Shown: positions 1 through 9,194 of the stretch, piece by piece | Layout: each line of letters begins with the position of its first letter | Numbering within the stretch: position 1 is the first letter of the stretch | The notes under the pieces: model-generated | What the model saw: the letters and a program-made list of their open reading frames with translations, nothing else | Told to the model about the DNA's origin: nothing | Databases searched by the model: none | Made by a program: the position numbers and the translations under genes | Assembly: GCA_021838585.1 (NCBI GenBank) | Contig: JAKCDE010000001.1 | Span: 124,001 to 188,000, forward strand | Direction: 5' to 3' | Length of the DNA: 64,000 nucleotides | Source: Nitrospirota bacterium | GTDB taxonomy: Bacteria > Nitrospirota_A > Leptospirillia > Leptospirillales > Leptospirillaceae

Positions 1-315
1 AACCCTCGGTTGATCCTTTCTGTCCTGGCGCGCATAGGCATAATAGGGGATCACCGCGGTAATCCGCTGGGCAGAAGCCCTTTTCACCGCGTCAATCATG
101 ACGAGAAGCTCCATCAGATGTGTATTGACGGGATGTGAAAGGGACTGGATCAGAAAAACATCATTTCCCCGAACATTCTCATCGATCCTGACACGGACTT
201 CTCCGTCGGAAAACGCCCCGATGGTCGATGCCCCGAGCGAAACCTTAAGGTAAGACACAATTTCCTGGGCCAGCGAAATGTTGGCGTTCCCAGAAAATAT
301 CTTTATCTCCCTCAC
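1..315 (-). CDS. prs: ribose-phosphate pyrophosphokinase, N-terminal part
   Basis: Makes PRPP from ribose 5-phosphate and ATP for nucleotide, histidine and tryptophan synthesis. The 105 codons present are cut by the left window edge. The reading shows the classic Prs N-terminus: [17 protein letters not shown], then [16 protein letters not shown], then the flag-loop region ending in [14 protein letters not shown]. The best start is GTG at 315, with AGGAGG 12 bases upstream (328-333), a rather long spacing. It is the last gene of the ispE - tRNA-Gln - prs string, an order found in many bacteria, so it is probably co-transcribed with them or read from a promoter near the tRNA. Identity is secure; the exact start is less so. 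Confidence 0.93.
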   Translation of the reverse strand, partial: MREIKIFSGNANISLAQEIVSYLKVSLGASTIGAFSDGEVRVRIDENVRGNDVFLIQSLSHPVNTHLMELLVMIDAVKRASAQRITAVIPYYAYARQDRKDQPRV

Positions 316-412
316 GACCGTATCGATCCTCCTGAGTAAGAACCCTTCAATTTTCGCAAGAAGACCCCACGTCCTCCGAATTGGAAAACATGGCTGCCCC
401 TATAAGGCGAAC

Positions 413-487
413 TGGCTGGGGCGCCAGGATTCGAACCTGGGAATGCGAGATCCAAAATCTCGTGACTTGCCGCTTGTCGACGCCCCA
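413..487 (-). tRNA. tRNA-Gln (anticodon UUG)
   Basis: Read on the minus strand, the acceptor arm TGGGGCG (487 down) pairs with CGCCCCA, followed by discriminator G (416) and an encoded CCA (415-413). The anticodon stem CGAGA/TCTCG encloses the loop TTTTGGA, giving anticodon TTG for CAA codons. The T arm reads CCCAGGTTCGAATCCTGG. A weak first pair (U1-A72) and G73 are typical of tRNA-Gln. It lies 45 bases after ispE and about 100 bases before prs, in the common ispE-tRNA-Gln-prs arrangement. Confidence 0.95.
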
Positions 488-532
488 AGGAGTCCGAGTA
501 AATGACACAAAAAAGCTCTCCCTCCTGAAAAC

Positions 533-1441
533 TCAAACTCCAGGTACGGGAGGAGCCTGAAGCCCTTCGAAAACGCCGGTCCATCCTCCGAGCGTCATGG
601 CCATTGTATTCGCAATTCCGAGCGCCATCTCTCGTGAATCGAACCGGGCAAAGACGGTTGGGCCGGATCCAGTCATCCGGACATTTCCCGGACGAATTCT
701 GCCCAGAAAATCTATCCCCTCAGCTATTTGAGGACAAAGACCAATGGCTGGTTTCTCCAGGCTATTGACTAAATCACCGGATTTCAAAAGACTACCAATT
801 CTATTAGAACGCTCTTTTTCTGTCAATTCGACAGTCCCCTTGATCTCCAGATCGGCCGGATCGATGGCACGATAGACAGAAGGCGTCGGCAAAGGAACTT
901 CAGGATTCCACAGGAGGACGACAAAAGGCTTCGGCGGTGGAAGTGGTACGAGAATATCGCCCCTCCCCACTCCCATCGCCCGAGGTCCTCCCAGGAAAAA
1001 AGGAACATCCGCTCCCAAACTTCGACCGATCTCCCGCATCTCGTCCAGAGACAGCGGGTTTCCCATCAGCCGGTTCCCTCCCCACAAGGCGATTGCCGCA
1101 TTTGAAGAGCCTCCGCCCAGGCCCGCCCCGACGGGAATCTTCTTGGTGAGATCGGCAGCGAATCCCCCGGAAGGACTCACCCCCTTTCTTCTCACGCTCT
1201 CCATCAGAAGAGTCAAGGCCCGGACAACGAGATTTTTCTCCGGATCCCCGTCGACAGGACGTCCGGAAAGCCGAAGGTGAATCCCCGGATCAGAGACTTT
1301 CTCAAGAAGGAGTTCATCAAACAGATCGATCATGACCATCTCTGTCAGGAGTTCATGATACCCGTCCTCCCGTCTGCCCACCACCACAAGAGAGAGATTG
1401 ATCTTGGCAGGGGTTCTCAGGTACAGGGTGTTCGTCGCCAT
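533..1441 (-). CDS. ispE: 4-diphosphocytidyl-2-C-methyl-D-erythritol kinase
   Basis: A GHMP-family kinase that phosphorylates CDP-methylerythritol in the MEP pathway to isoprenoids (quinones, undecaprenyl carrier, hopanoids). The 302-residue protein has the usual length. It carries PAKINL at residues 11-16, the GHMP ATP loop PVGAGLGGGSSNAA near 103-116, and the C-terminal TGSGPTVFA motif. The ATG overlaps the stop of the upstream DUF512 gene by one base (TGATG), so translation is probably coupled. It is followed by tRNA-Gln and prs. A confident assignment. Confidence 0.96.
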   Translation of the reverse strand: MATNTLYLRTPAKINLSLVVVGRREDGYHELLTEMVMIDLFDELLLEKVSDPGIHLRLSGRPVDGDPEKNLVVRALTLLMESVRRKGVSPSGGFAADLTKKIPVGAGLGGGSSNAAIALWGGNRLMGNPLSLDEMREIGRSLGADVPFFLGGPRAMGVGRGDILVPLPPPKPFVVLLWNPEVPLPTPSVYRAIDPADLEIKGTVELTEKERSNRIGSLLKSGDLVNSLEKPAIGLCPQIAEGIDFLGRIRPGNVRMTGSGPTVFARFDSREMALGIANTMAMTLGGWTGVFEGLQAPPVPGV

Positions 1442-2823
1442 CAGGCCGATACCTCCTTGAGCGGGGACTCATCAGACACATCTTTCAACCAGAACCAGAA
1501 TTCCCGGGCCGAAGAGGGGACCACAATCGTTTTGACACCCGTGCTGACGGCAATCTCCGTCAAGGCTCCATCATCGATCAGAATCTCCGTCCCGTCCCGG
1601 AGACAGATGTCAGGAATGCAAAGAATCGCCTCCTTTGGCAATCGGGCTTCCTTGGCTGCGGCAATGATGTCACGAGCTGAAAGCAGTCCTGCAACGGTCA
1701 CCGTCTGACCCAGATATCGGTTCTGAACGGGGAGGACCATGAAGTCATCCTTTCTCGCCAGATCTGACTTTCCCCACAACTCTGTCAACTCCTGAAGATA
1801 GGGGGAGAACGCCAACCCCGTTGCGAGAACAAACTTTCCGGGAAGAGATCTCCGGACTGACCGCATCCCCTTTTTCCATTGGCGCTGAAAGAGCGGGACC
1901 AAACCCACTCCGTTTCCAAGCTGGGGGAGTGATCCGTACCGCGTCAGCGACGGAAAGGATTTTCCTGAAATCACATACCACTCATCTGCCGGAAAGATAA
2001 AAGGATCCCCTACCCTCTCGAGTGAAGCCTTTTGCATCGCGGCAAGGGTCCTCAGCATTTTTGCGGCGTATGTCTTCCCGATCAGAGGAAGGTCTGGCAA
2101 ACCCTTTCTGTGCGCGGTCAAGCCAACCGGAACAACGGCCAGGGACCCGACCCCTGGATAAAGCTCGAGCAGATCCCGCCAGGTCCTGTCCAGAATCTCC
2201 ATGTCATTGACTCCGGGAGTCAGGACAATCTGCGTATGAAGGGTGATCCCCCCTTCTGAAAGCCTCTTCAGAAGCGGAAGGATGTCCGGGGCTTTTTCGT
2301 TCTTGAGGATTTTTCGACGAATCTCAAGAGGAGTGGCATGAACGGAAATATACAGAGGGGACAGCCTTTGCTCCAGGATCCTCTGGTAATCCTTTTCAGT
2401 CAGATTGGTAAGGGTAATGAAGTTTCCGTACAAGAAGCTGTACCGATAATCCTCGTCCCGTATGTACAGGGACTTGCGCCCTCCTTCCGGCATCTGGTCC
2501 ACAAAACAAAATTCACAGTCGTTGGGACAACGGCGAATCGGAGGGGGATCCACGACGATTCCGAGAGAGGTATCGGGATCCTTTTCAATTTCTACGGACC
2601 GTATTTCGTTTCCGTTTTTATATTTGATGAGAACGTCAGAGTCGGACTGAAAAAACTCAAGGTCGATTAGATCCCGGAGAACAATGCCATTGATTGCCAT
2701 CAAGCGGTCTCCAGGCATTATCCCTGCATCCCAGGCGGGACTTTCCGGAATGACTTCCTTGACCAGGAGGCCGAGCGCACTTTTTTCTCCGCTCGAAGGG
2801 TCAAGAACTTCGATTGCTTCCAT
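1441..2823 (-). CDS. DUF512 family protein with PDZ domain and radical-SAM-like motif
   Basis: A 460-residue protein. An N-terminal PDZ-like segment (about 15-60, ESPAWDAGIMPGDRLMAING) is followed by a radical SAM CX3CX2C motif (Cys99, Cys103, Cys106 in CPNDCEFC) and a long C-terminal DUF512 region. The context FVDQMPEGGRKSLYIRDEDYR after the motif is typical of the DUF512 family, whose biochemical function I do not know. The start is ATG with AAGGA a few bases upstream. It overlaps pgsA upstream by 23 bases and ispE downstream by one base, so it belongs to a pgsA-DUF512-ispE operon. The cysteines suggest a [4Fe-4S] cluster and SAM chemistry; the substrate is unknown. Confidence 0.85.
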   Translation of the reverse strand: MEAIEVLDPSSGEKSALGLLVKEVIPESPAWDAGIMPGDRLMAINGIVLRDLIDLEFFQSDSDVLIKYKNGNEIRSVEIEKDPDTSLGIVVDPPPIRRCPNDCEFCFVDQMPEGGRKSLYIRDEDYRYSFLYGNFITLTNLTEKDYQRILEQRLSPLYISVHATPLEIRRKILKNEKAPDILPLLKRLSEGGITLHTQIVLTPGVNDMEILDRTWRDLLELYPGVGSLAVVPVGLTAHRKGLPDLPLIGKTYAAKMLRTLAAMQKASLERVGDPFIFPADEWYVISGKSFPSLTRYGSLPQLGNGVGLVPLFQRQWKKGMRSVRRSLPGKFVLATGLAFSPYLQELTELWGKSDLARKDDFMVLPVQNRYLGQTVTVAGLLSARDIIAAAKEARLPKEAILCIPDICLRDGTEILIDDGALTEIAVSTGVKTIVVPSSAREFWFWLKDVSDESPLKEVSA

Positions 2824-3355
2824 TTTTTTCCTTCTGGACCCAGGAGAGCCCGCGAAAAATATAATATCCCCCTGACAGGAATGAAAATATCACCGATCCT
2901 ACCTGCAGGGCTGGGATCAATGCATTGAAGTGAATACCGGAAATATTCATGACAACAAACCCGAGGTAAAAAACCTGGAATCCCGTTGTTGTCTTTCCTA
3001 GAGCATGGGGCTCCACCGGAATCGGACTGTCGACAAGCTTCAAAAGAACAACGCCTGATACCAGAAGAATATCCCGCGTTACAAAAACAATGACGACCCA
3101 GCGCGGTATGATGCCGTACCACCCGAGGGAGAGTGCCGCGGAGGAGAGAAATACCTTGTCTGCGACAGGGTCCAGAGTTTTTCCGAGCTTTGATCTTTGA
3201 TTCAGCAGACGGGCCAGGAGTCCGTCCAGACTGTCCGTCAGACCACCGACAAAAAAAACCCAGAAGGCCCAGGTCATATTCTTGTAGGCGACAAGTCCGA
3301 AAAAGACTGGAGCCAGGAGAATCCGCAAAACAGAAAGAATATTCGGAATCGTCAA
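2801..3355 (-). CDS. pgsA: CDP-diacylglycerol--glycerol-3-phosphate 3-phosphatidyltransferase
   Basis: Integral membrane enzyme making phosphatidylglycerol phosphate, the committed step to PG and cardiolipin. The 184-residue protein has the complete CDP-alcohol phosphotransferase signature: D41, D44-G45, A48-R49, G58, D62 and D66. Several hydrophobic segments follow, as expected. The start appears to be TTG at 3355, six bases after the stop of the upstream lipoprotein gene, with AAGGGG somewhat far upstream. No ATG fits the conserved TIPNILSVLRI opening. A phosphatidylserine synthase is the main alternative in this superfamily, but size and sequence favour PgsA. Confidence 0.92.
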   Translation of the reverse strand: MTIPNILSVLRILLAPVFFGLVAYKNMTWAFWVFFVGGLTDSLDGLLARLLNQRSKLGKTLDPVADKVFLSSAALSLGWYGIIPRWVVIVFVTRDILLVSGVVLLKLVDSPIPVEPHALGKTTTGFQVFYLGFVVMNISGIHFNALIPALQVGSVIFSFLSGGYYIFRGLSWVQKEKNGSNRSS

Positions 3356-3361
3356 TGGATA

Positions 3362-4723
3362 TCAGTACCCCTTTTGCTCGAGATAGGCAAGCTGATCCCG
3401 GATCCAGCGGGAGCTGAAACCCGCTGAAATGGCAAGTCTGGCCGCATGGGCTTCGCCGATGGGATTGTTGTCAGCCCCCATGGCTATCATCCAATCCGTA
3501 TAAAGCGTTCTGGAACGGACCCCCATGGCAATATAATCCCGGGCTTTCATTTCTGCCTTTTTCCATTCGCCCTTTTGCAGTTCACGAATGACCATGGCAT
3601 GGGCCATGAATGGCTTCGGCAGCACTTCTCCGACCTTGTGTTTTAAAATATAGCGGCGATACCAGAGGTCGGCTTCGTCTCCTCGGTCAAGCCCGACAAG
3701 ACAAGCATAAACCTCCCAGCGAAAAGAAGGCTGTGCCGGAGACGAACCATTTCTTTTGTTAAAAATATGAATGATTTTAAAAGCCTGCGAGAAATCTCCC
3801 TTGTCGATAGAATCATCGACGAGTTCTCTCCAGAAAAAGCGGTCTTCGGGGTATTGGGAGAGACCTTCGAACAGGATATTCCTTTCCCTGTTCAACTCTC
3901 CGGCATCCCTCGCATTCCTCGCCATTTCCAGGAACAGGTCAGAAGAGGCGCGTCGGATCCGGATGGCCTCTTCTCCCACCCTTCTGGCCATTTCAGGTTT
4001 GCCAGCGCTCATTTCCAGACGGTACAATGTCGAGTAGAATTCGATCGAATGGGGAGGGCTCGACCCGTTTTTAAAGATGGCCTCCCCTTGGCGGAGGGCG
4101 AGATCCACTTTTCCTTCGGCCACAAGCTTCCGTATTTTTTTCGCTGCTCCTTCGGGCCCCGCAACATTTTTTCGGCTGGAAAGAGCCTCGACCCGGCGCA
4201 TCATCCGGGAGACCCCACGTTTGACAAGCTTTTCGTAGGACGGGGCTTGTCCTTTCATGGAAAAGGTGACGGGAACCGTCACCTCCGGAAATAACGGATC
4301 GACAGACCATCGGGTGAGGGTCAGGATTTCCTCGGAGCCGCCTTTTGTTACATCCTTTTGAATGGTGGCGGCAAGGATGAACTTATAATGAAGCTTGCGT
4401 GCCGCATCCGCATAGCAGGGAATGGATCGGCAGACCGATGCAACCTGTTCTCCCTCCACAGCTCGGAGCTTCGAAGCCAGCCGATGGCCGAAAAGGACCG
4501 TCCCCCCCTCTCCCCTGGCATTAAAAAGGTCCCCCAGATAAAGAGAGAGGGAGGACGGGTCTGAGACAAGGGAGTCCGGGTCTTCCAACGGTGCAAGAAG
4601 TCCCTGCTGGGAGCGGAATGGATGAGGGCCACCGGAATGGGCGCATCCGGATAGGATGGAAAGCGAAGCGAGGACAATCAAAATCAGGGGGCCAAACCCC
4701 CGTTTCCTGATGAAATTGTTCAC
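3362..4723 (-). CDS. hypothetical TPR-like lipoprotein
   Basis: A 453-residue protein with a lipoprotein signal: basic start, hydrophobic stretch, then lipobox LSGC with Cys27. The C-terminal half (about 210-400) is built of helical pairs that read like tetratricopeptide repeats (for example REEAIRIRR-, NILFEGLSQYPEDRFFWREL-type segments), so a protein-interaction scaffold on a membrane face is likely. The N-terminal part (about 50-200) resembles nothing I recognise. It starts 27 bases from the divergent gene at 4751, so the two promoters must overlap or lie inside the opposite gene, and it is followed six bases later by pgsA. Function unknown. Confidence 0.7.
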   Translation of the reverse strand: MNNFIRKRGFGPLILIVLASLSILSGCAHSGGPHPFRSQQGLLAPLEDPDSLVSDPSSLSLYLGDLFNARGEGGTVLFGHRLASKLRAVEGEQVASVCRSIPCYADAARKLHYKFILAATIQKDVTKGGSEEILTLTRWSVDPLFPEVTVPVTFSMKGQAPSYEKLVKRGVSRMMRRVEALSSRKNVAGPEGAAKKIRKLVAEGKVDLALRQGEAIFKNGSSPPHSIEFYSTLYRLEMSAGKPEMARRVGEEAIRIRRASSDLFLEMARNARDAGELNRERNILFEGLSQYPEDRFFWRELVDDSIDKGDFSQAFKIIHIFNKRNGSSPAQPSFRWEVYACLVGLDRGDEADLWYRRYILKHKVGEVLPKPFMAHAMVIRELQKGEWKKAEMKARDYIAMGVRSRTLYTDWMIAMGADNNPIGEAHAARLAISAGFSSRWIRDQLAYLEQKGY

Positions 4724-4750
4724 GTTAATCTAATAGAAAGGAATGTTCCG

Positions 4751-5374
4751 TTGAAGCCCAAGATCAATTATACCCTCGTCCTGATCGTTGCGATCCTTGT
4801 CATCATTTTTGTATCCATCGGGAACAGGATTGCCACCAGCCTTTTCTATCTCAAGGGATTCCACCTCGTCGACACAAACTATGCCGTCATTCCTCCCTCG
4901 CAAACCATCGACGGAATCACCTTCACCCTTTCTTATATTCCGAAGGGTTCCCCCTACTACAACTCGCTCCTGAATGCGGAGTTCAACGCCTTTCTTGTCA
5001 CGGTCAAAAACAACGGATCCGGCTATCTAGATTTTGATCCGATGAACTTTTTCCTTGAAAGGGGACCGAAACAGGTCGAAAGAGCCCTCAGCGTGGACGA
5101 AGCCCAGGACAGTGTGTCAAATGGATTCCTGGGATCGGCCAAGCCGATCCGGATAGCCCGCAAACTGATCCGGATGACCTACATTCCCTCAGCCAGGCTT
5201 TTCCCGGGATATGAACGAAAAGGAATCCTCTTGTTTCCAAGGTTTGTGCAAAGCCCGAATTCCTTTGTCGTCAAACTCGCCCACATGAATCTGAATGCGC
5301 AGTCTTTTCCAGATATCCGGTTTACCCTGACCCGACCTTCCGCTCATTCCCAGGGCGGTGAATCAAAGCCTTAA
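4751..5374 (+). CDS. hypothetical membrane-anchored protein
   Basis: A 207-residue protein with one N-terminal transmembrane segment (about 8-30) and a predicted extracytoplasmic beta-rich remainder (SQTIDGITFTLSYI, NAFLVTVKNNGSGYLDFDP). The alternating pattern is similar to immunoglobulin-like DUF4352-type accessory domains, but I cannot name a family. Translation seems to start at TTG 4751 with AAAGGA upstream. It is divergent from the lipoprotein at 3362-4723 and convergent with clpX (20 bases between stops). The proteins at 14571 and 37270 have a similar build, one membrane anchor plus a beta-rich domain, without obvious sequence identity. Confidence 0.65.
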   Translation: MKPKINYTLVLIVAILVIIFVSIGNRIATSLFYLKGFHLVDTNYAVIPPSQTIDGITFTLSYIPKGSPYYNSLLNAEFNAFLVTVKNNGSGYLDFDPMNFFLERGPKQVERALSVDEAQDSVSNGFLGSAKPIRIARKLIRMTYIPSARLFPGYERKGILLFPRFVQSPNSFVVKLAHMNLNAQSFPDIRFTLTRPSAHSQGGESKP

Positions 5375-5393
5375 CCTTATCCGGGGCCTTCGT

Positions 5394-6701
5394 TCAGGCG
5401 GACAGGGATCCCCGACTGTCATCCGGTCCCGTCACATCCTTTTTCTTGTCGCCCCAGATGAGCGTCGGGGCCTCGCGTTCATTGATTGTGGCCTCCGAGA
5501 TGATGACTTCCGAAAGATTCTGAAGGGAAGGAATCTCATACATCAGATCGAGCATGACCTCTTCGAGGATCGCGCGAAGGCCCCGTGCACCCGTTTTCTG
5601 GGTAAAGGCCTTGTGAGCGACGGCCTTGAGGGCTCCCTCCGTAAATCTCAGCTTGACTTTTTCGATGGCAAAAAGTTTTTCAAACTGTTTCACGAGAGCA
5701 TTCTTTGGCTCGGTCAGAATCTGAAGGAATGCGGACTCATCTAAATCTTCCAAGATCGCCATCACCGGGAAACGACCGATGAACTCGGGAATGATCCCAT
5801 ATTTCAGAAGATCGTCCGGACGAGCCTCCATCAAAAGCTTTCCTGAGAGGGTCCGATCCTGAGAGGGTGAGGTTTCGGCCCCGAATCCCATGGTTTTTCT
5901 CGCGAGACGTTGGGAAATGATCGAATCGAGCCCGACGAAGGCTCCTCCGCAGATAAAGAGGATATTCGTCGTGTCGACCTGAATGAACTCCTGGTGAGGA
6001 TGCTTTCGTCCCCCCTGGGGAGGAACGTTCGCCACCGTTCCTTCCACAAGCTTGAGAAGAGCCTGCTGGACCCCTTCACCCGAGACATCTCTCGTGATGG
6101 ACGGATTCTCGGATTTGCGGCTAATTTTATCGATTTCGTCGATATAAATGATTCCCCATTCAGCCTTCTCCACATCATAGTCGGCCGACTGAAGCAGCTT
6201 CAGGATGATGTTCTCGACATCCTCACCCACATATCCCGCTTCTGTCAGGGTTGTGGCGTCGGCGATCGCAAACGGCACATCAAGAATGCGGGCCAGGGTC
6301 TGGGCGAGAAGAGTCTTCCCTGTCCCCGTCGGCCCCAGCATGATGATGTTGCCCTTCTGAAGCTCCACATCTTCGGCAATTTTGTTGGCCCGGGCCCGCT
6401 TGTAATGGTTGTAGACAGCGACAGAGAGGATCTTTTTGGCCCTGCTTTGACCGATGATGTACTGATCGAGGGCTTTCTTGATTTCGGCTGGCTTCATGAG
6501 ATTGGGGGCGGATGACCTTTCCTGCTCTTCCTCCCAGGACTCAGAAATAATCGCCGAACACTGCTCGATGCACTCATCGCAAATATAGACACCCGGCCCG
6601 GAAATCAGGCGTCGCACATCCTCGCGGCTCTTTCCGCAGAAGGAGCACGCGACTCCACTATCCCCGACATTGTTTTTATCCTTGCGATCCTTGCCTGCCA
6701 T
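5394..6701 (-). CDS. clpX: ATP-dependent Clp protease ATP-binding subunit ClpX
   Basis: AAA+ unfoldase that feeds substrates into ClpP. The 435-residue protein has the N-terminal zinc finger (Cys19, Cys22, Cys41, Cys44), Walker A GPTGTGKT at 123-130 and Walker B IIYIDEID near 184-191. The pore motif GYVGED lies at 157-162 and the sensor region is intact. It lies 28 bases after clpP in the standard tig-clpP-clpX order, so it is most likely part of one transcript starting before tig. Nothing unusual was seen. Confidence 0.97.
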   Translation of the reverse strand: MAGKDRKDKNNVGDSGVACSFCGKSREDVRRLISGPGVYICDECIEQCSAIISESWEEEQERSSAPNLMKPAEIKKALDQYIIGQSRAKKILSVAVYNHYKRARANKIAEDVELQKGNIIMLGPTGTGKTLLAQTLARILDVPFAIADATTLTEAGYVGEDVENIILKLLQSADYDVEKAEWGIIYIDEIDKISRKSENPSITRDVSGEGVQQALLKLVEGTVANVPPQGGRKHPHQEFIQVDTTNILFICGGAFVGLDSIISQRLARKTMGFGAETSPSQDRTLSGKLLMEARPDDLLKYGIIPEFIGRFPVMAILEDLDESAFLQILTEPKNALVKQFEKLFAIEKVKLRFTEGALKAVAHKAFTQKTGARGLRAILEEVMLDLMYEIPSLQNLSEVIISEATINEREAPTLIWGDKKKDVTGPDDSRGSLSA

Positions 6702-6729
6702 AGCATCCTCACTGACATAAGATTCTCGA

Positions 6730-7335
6730 TTAGACAGACCCTGCCTTCTGGTCCGGACGATGGGTGGAGATGACGGAATCGATCAGACCATAGTCCTTCC
6801 CTTCCTGCGAAGACATGAAGTAATCACGGTCCGTGTCGACGGCAATCTTCTCAATGGGCTGGCCACAATGTTCGGCAAGCATTCTATTGAGATCTGCCTT
6901 GAGCTTAAGAATTTCCCTTGCATGAATCTCGATATCTGTGGCCTGACCCTGGAACCCCCCCATCGGTTGGTGAATCATGATCCGTGCATTGGGGAGGGCA
7001 AATCTCTTCCCCTTCGTCCCGGCCGAGAGAAGGAAGGCCCCCATGCTGGCAGCCTGACCGATGCAGATGGTCGAGACATCCGGCTTGATGAATTTAATCG
7101 TATCATAGATTGCAAGACCGGCCGTAACGATTCCACCCGGAGAATTGATATAGAGATTGATGTCCTTTGAAGAATCTTCCGATTCGAGAAAGAGCATCTG
7201 CGCAATCACCAGATTGGCCACGTTATCATCAATGGCCGTACCGAGAATGATGATCCTGTCCTTGAGAAGCCGGGAGTAAATATCATAGGCTCTCTCTCCC
7301 CTGTTCGTCTGTTCGACAACCATCGGTATCAGCAT
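6730..7335 (-). CDS. clpP: ATP-dependent Clp protease proteolytic subunit
   Basis: Tetradecameric serine protease partner of ClpX. With ATG at 7335 the protein has 201 residues and the full triad: Ser98 in GQAASMGAF, His122 in IHQPMGG and an Asp near 171 (DTDRDYF). An alternative TTG three codons upstream (7344) sits directly against the AAGGA sequence, so ATG 7335, at 9-base spacing, is the better start. It lies between tig and clpX, matching the usual protein quality-control operon. Confidence 0.96.
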   Translation of the reverse strand: MLIPMVVEQTNRGERAYDIYSRLLKDRIIILGTAIDDNVANLVIAQMLFLESEDSSKDINLYINSPGGIVTAGLAIYDTIKFIKPDVSTICIGQAASMGAFLLSAGTKGKRFALPNARIMIHQPMGGFQGQATDIEIHAREILKLKADLNRMLAEHCGQPIEKIAVDTDRDYFMSSQEGKDYGLIDSVISTHRPDQKAGSV

Positions 7336-7401
7336 GAGCGACAATCCTTCTTTTTATAGGTCGGCAATCCGGATTCAAAACCATTCATGGGCCTAATCAT
7401 T

Positions 7402-8796
7402 TCAATGCGTGTGATCATGATCGTGGTGATGGTCATGCCCTTCGTGGTCGTGATGGGTATGGGACGAATGGTCGTGAGGTTCGGGACGAACTCCGAAATC
7501 ATTCCAGCCGAGTTTCGAGAGAAGCCCTTCGGGACCAAAAAATTCCTCCCACCCGGAAAATGTCGACTGCCTGAGAATAATTTCCTCCGTGAGCCTTCGG
7601 CGGGCCGAGAGAAAGGCCTGCTCGACAAATTCCCTGCGTCTGACCTCGTCATTTCCTGGATTCCCGCTCTGGCGAACGAGCGCCAGATATTCCTGTTCAA
7701 CACGGCCCATGGCCGGCTGAATGTTCATCTTCTTAGAAAGGGCGTCGAGAATGAACCACCAGAGCGTATCCCGACGGACCTGCTCTTTGTCGATATCGCT
7801 CGCGGCCATCCCGGCAGAAACCATGCGCTCAACCTCAAGATCGATCCTGCGCTCCGGAACGGCGATCGGGTTCCGCGACAGGACCTCAAGCACAAGCTCT
7901 TCCAGCTTTTTGGTCAGCAATTCCGAAACCTTGCGTTCAAGAATTCTTTTCTCGACCAATCCCTCGAGTGATTCCGACGAGGCCTGGTTCTCCTGACCAG
8001 AGGACAAGGCCTTGAGAAGCTCCTCAGGAGTCGCCGGCTCAATCCGCTTGAGACTCTCGATCTTAATCTGGGCGTCTAGAGTTTCAACCCGACCCTTATC
8101 CCCCTTTTTTGCACCTGGAATATTGAACGGAAGTCGCTCAGAGAAGGATTCCCCGACCTTGCGTCCGATCAGGGATCGGGTCAGAGACTCTGGATGGGAG
8201 GGATCTCCCACATTGATTGTCTGCCTGTTCTCGTAAGGAAGTCCCGTGTCCGGATGAGTGAAGGAAAAGGAAAACGACACCAGATCCCCCTCCTCGATGG
8301 GGGCATCCTCGGGAAGGTCTTTCCGGAACTGCGTCCCAGCACGCTTAGACAAGGACGCTGTTTCCTCCTGGATCTCGGACTTGGTCACCGTCGGAGCCGA
8401 TTCGGGAGTCAAAGAGATTCCTTCGCACACAAAATCATCCGGAATGGCAAAGCATTCAAGGGTTCCGGAAATGGTAATTCCCGCCTTTTCATGCTCGCCG
8501 GAGACAGAGAAAGGTTCTGGATCAAGGAAAACAACCGTTCCCGATTCCTGGTTGACGAGGGCATCAATCGCCGCCTGACGCAAGGAATCCGTGACCGATT
8601 CATGGATCGACGCCAGAAAGGGGGGACGGGATCGAACATAGGAGGCTGGAACATGCCCCACCCTGTAACCGGGAACTTTCAACGTCTTGACGGTAGAGCG
8701 AATTTCCTTTTCAACCTTCGCCCTCACATCCGCGTCGGAGAAGACGACCCGAAATTTACGCTGTGCTCCCTCAAGGGGCTCTATCTGGACATCCAT
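7402..8796 (-). CDS. tig: trigger factor with histidine-rich C-terminal tail
   Basis: Ribosome-bound chaperone and peptidyl-prolyl isomerase. The protein has 464 residues, some 30 more than usual. The N-terminal ribosome-binding domain contains VPGYRVGHVPASYVR in place of the usual GFRxGKxP signature, followed by a PPIase domain with the DLVSFSF-type core and a helical C-terminal domain. The extra length is a tail after about residue 436 with 13 His in the last 24 residues, alternating with Asp. Such tails occur on SlyD and metal-delivery proteins and bind Ni, Zn or Cu; on a trigger factor it is uncommon. First gene of tig-clpP-clpX; ATG with AAGGA upstream. Confidence 0.93.
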   Translation of the reverse strand: MDVQIEPLEGAQRKFRVVFSDADVRAKVEKEIRSTVKTLKVPGYRVGHVPASYVRSRPPFLASIHESVTDSLRQAAIDALVNQESGTVVFLDPEPFSVSGEHEKAGITISGTLECFAIPDDFVCEGISLTPESAPTVTKSEIQEETASLSKRAGTQFRKDLPEDAPIEEGDLVSFSFSFTHPDTGLPYENRQTINVGDPSHPESLTRSLIGRKVGESFSERLPFNIPGAKKGDKGRVETLDAQIKIESLKRIEPATPEELLKALSSGQENQASSESLEGLVEKRILERKVSELLTKKLEELVLEVLSRNPIAVPERRIDLEVERMVSAGMAASDIDKEQVRRDTLWWFILDALSKKMNIQPAMGRVEQEYLALVRQSGNPGNDEVRRREFVEQAFLSARRRLTEEIILRQSTFSGWEEFFGPEGLLSKLGWNDFGVRPEPHDHSSHTHHDHEGHDHHHDHDHTH

Positions 8797-9194
8797 CAGC
8801 AGTTTTTCCTTCCTGAAAAATTATTTAGGATAAAACCATCCACCGAACCCGACCCGATAAAATGCAGCCTGTCCGATCCACATTCTTTTTATTGTAATGG
8901 ATTGGCTTTCCCAAAAAAAGAGTAGTCAGACCTCCCAGATCGCTTAAGCAGATGCGTGGGCTCTCCCATCAGGCGGGAGGGGAATGTCCTCTCTGCCATC
9001 CTTCATCCCGCGCCTTTCAGCCCGGGCAATCCAGGTTTGTATGCGATAGAATCAAGCCGCAAGGCGTGGACGGCGAGAAGGTTTTCTCCATGCAAGCTAC
9101 GCACAATATTGACCTCGCGACTCCAAGTGGATAAAGTTATCCCGCCCGAACAAATGTCTTTGGTGATCAACGCAAGACCCTGACGGAGAGCCGA
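8797..9194. other. intergenic region between tig and hemY
   Basis: About 400 bases with no convincing gene. On the minus side it holds an AT-rich stretch with TACAAT (8896-8891), a candidate -10 for tig, though no good -35 stands 16-18 bases before it. On the plus side it holds the hemY promoter (9109-9137). Two short open frames near 8952-9183 lack family resemblance and ribosome binding sites. I see no tRNA, riboswitch or terminator here. Confidence 0.6.
9109..9137 (+). promoter_or_regulatory. sigma-70-type promoter of hemY
   Basis: TTGACC (9109-9114), a 17-base spacer and TAAAGT (9132-9137). The predicted transcript would begin about 50 bases before the GTG start of hemY. Spacing is ideal and both hexamers are close to consensus. 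Confidence 0.6.

Noticed and set aside
8952..9183. Short plus-strand frames and a possible structured RNA before hemY
   Set aside because: No ribosome binding site, no similarity and no conserved riboswitch core that I can recognise; the hemY promoter lies inside.
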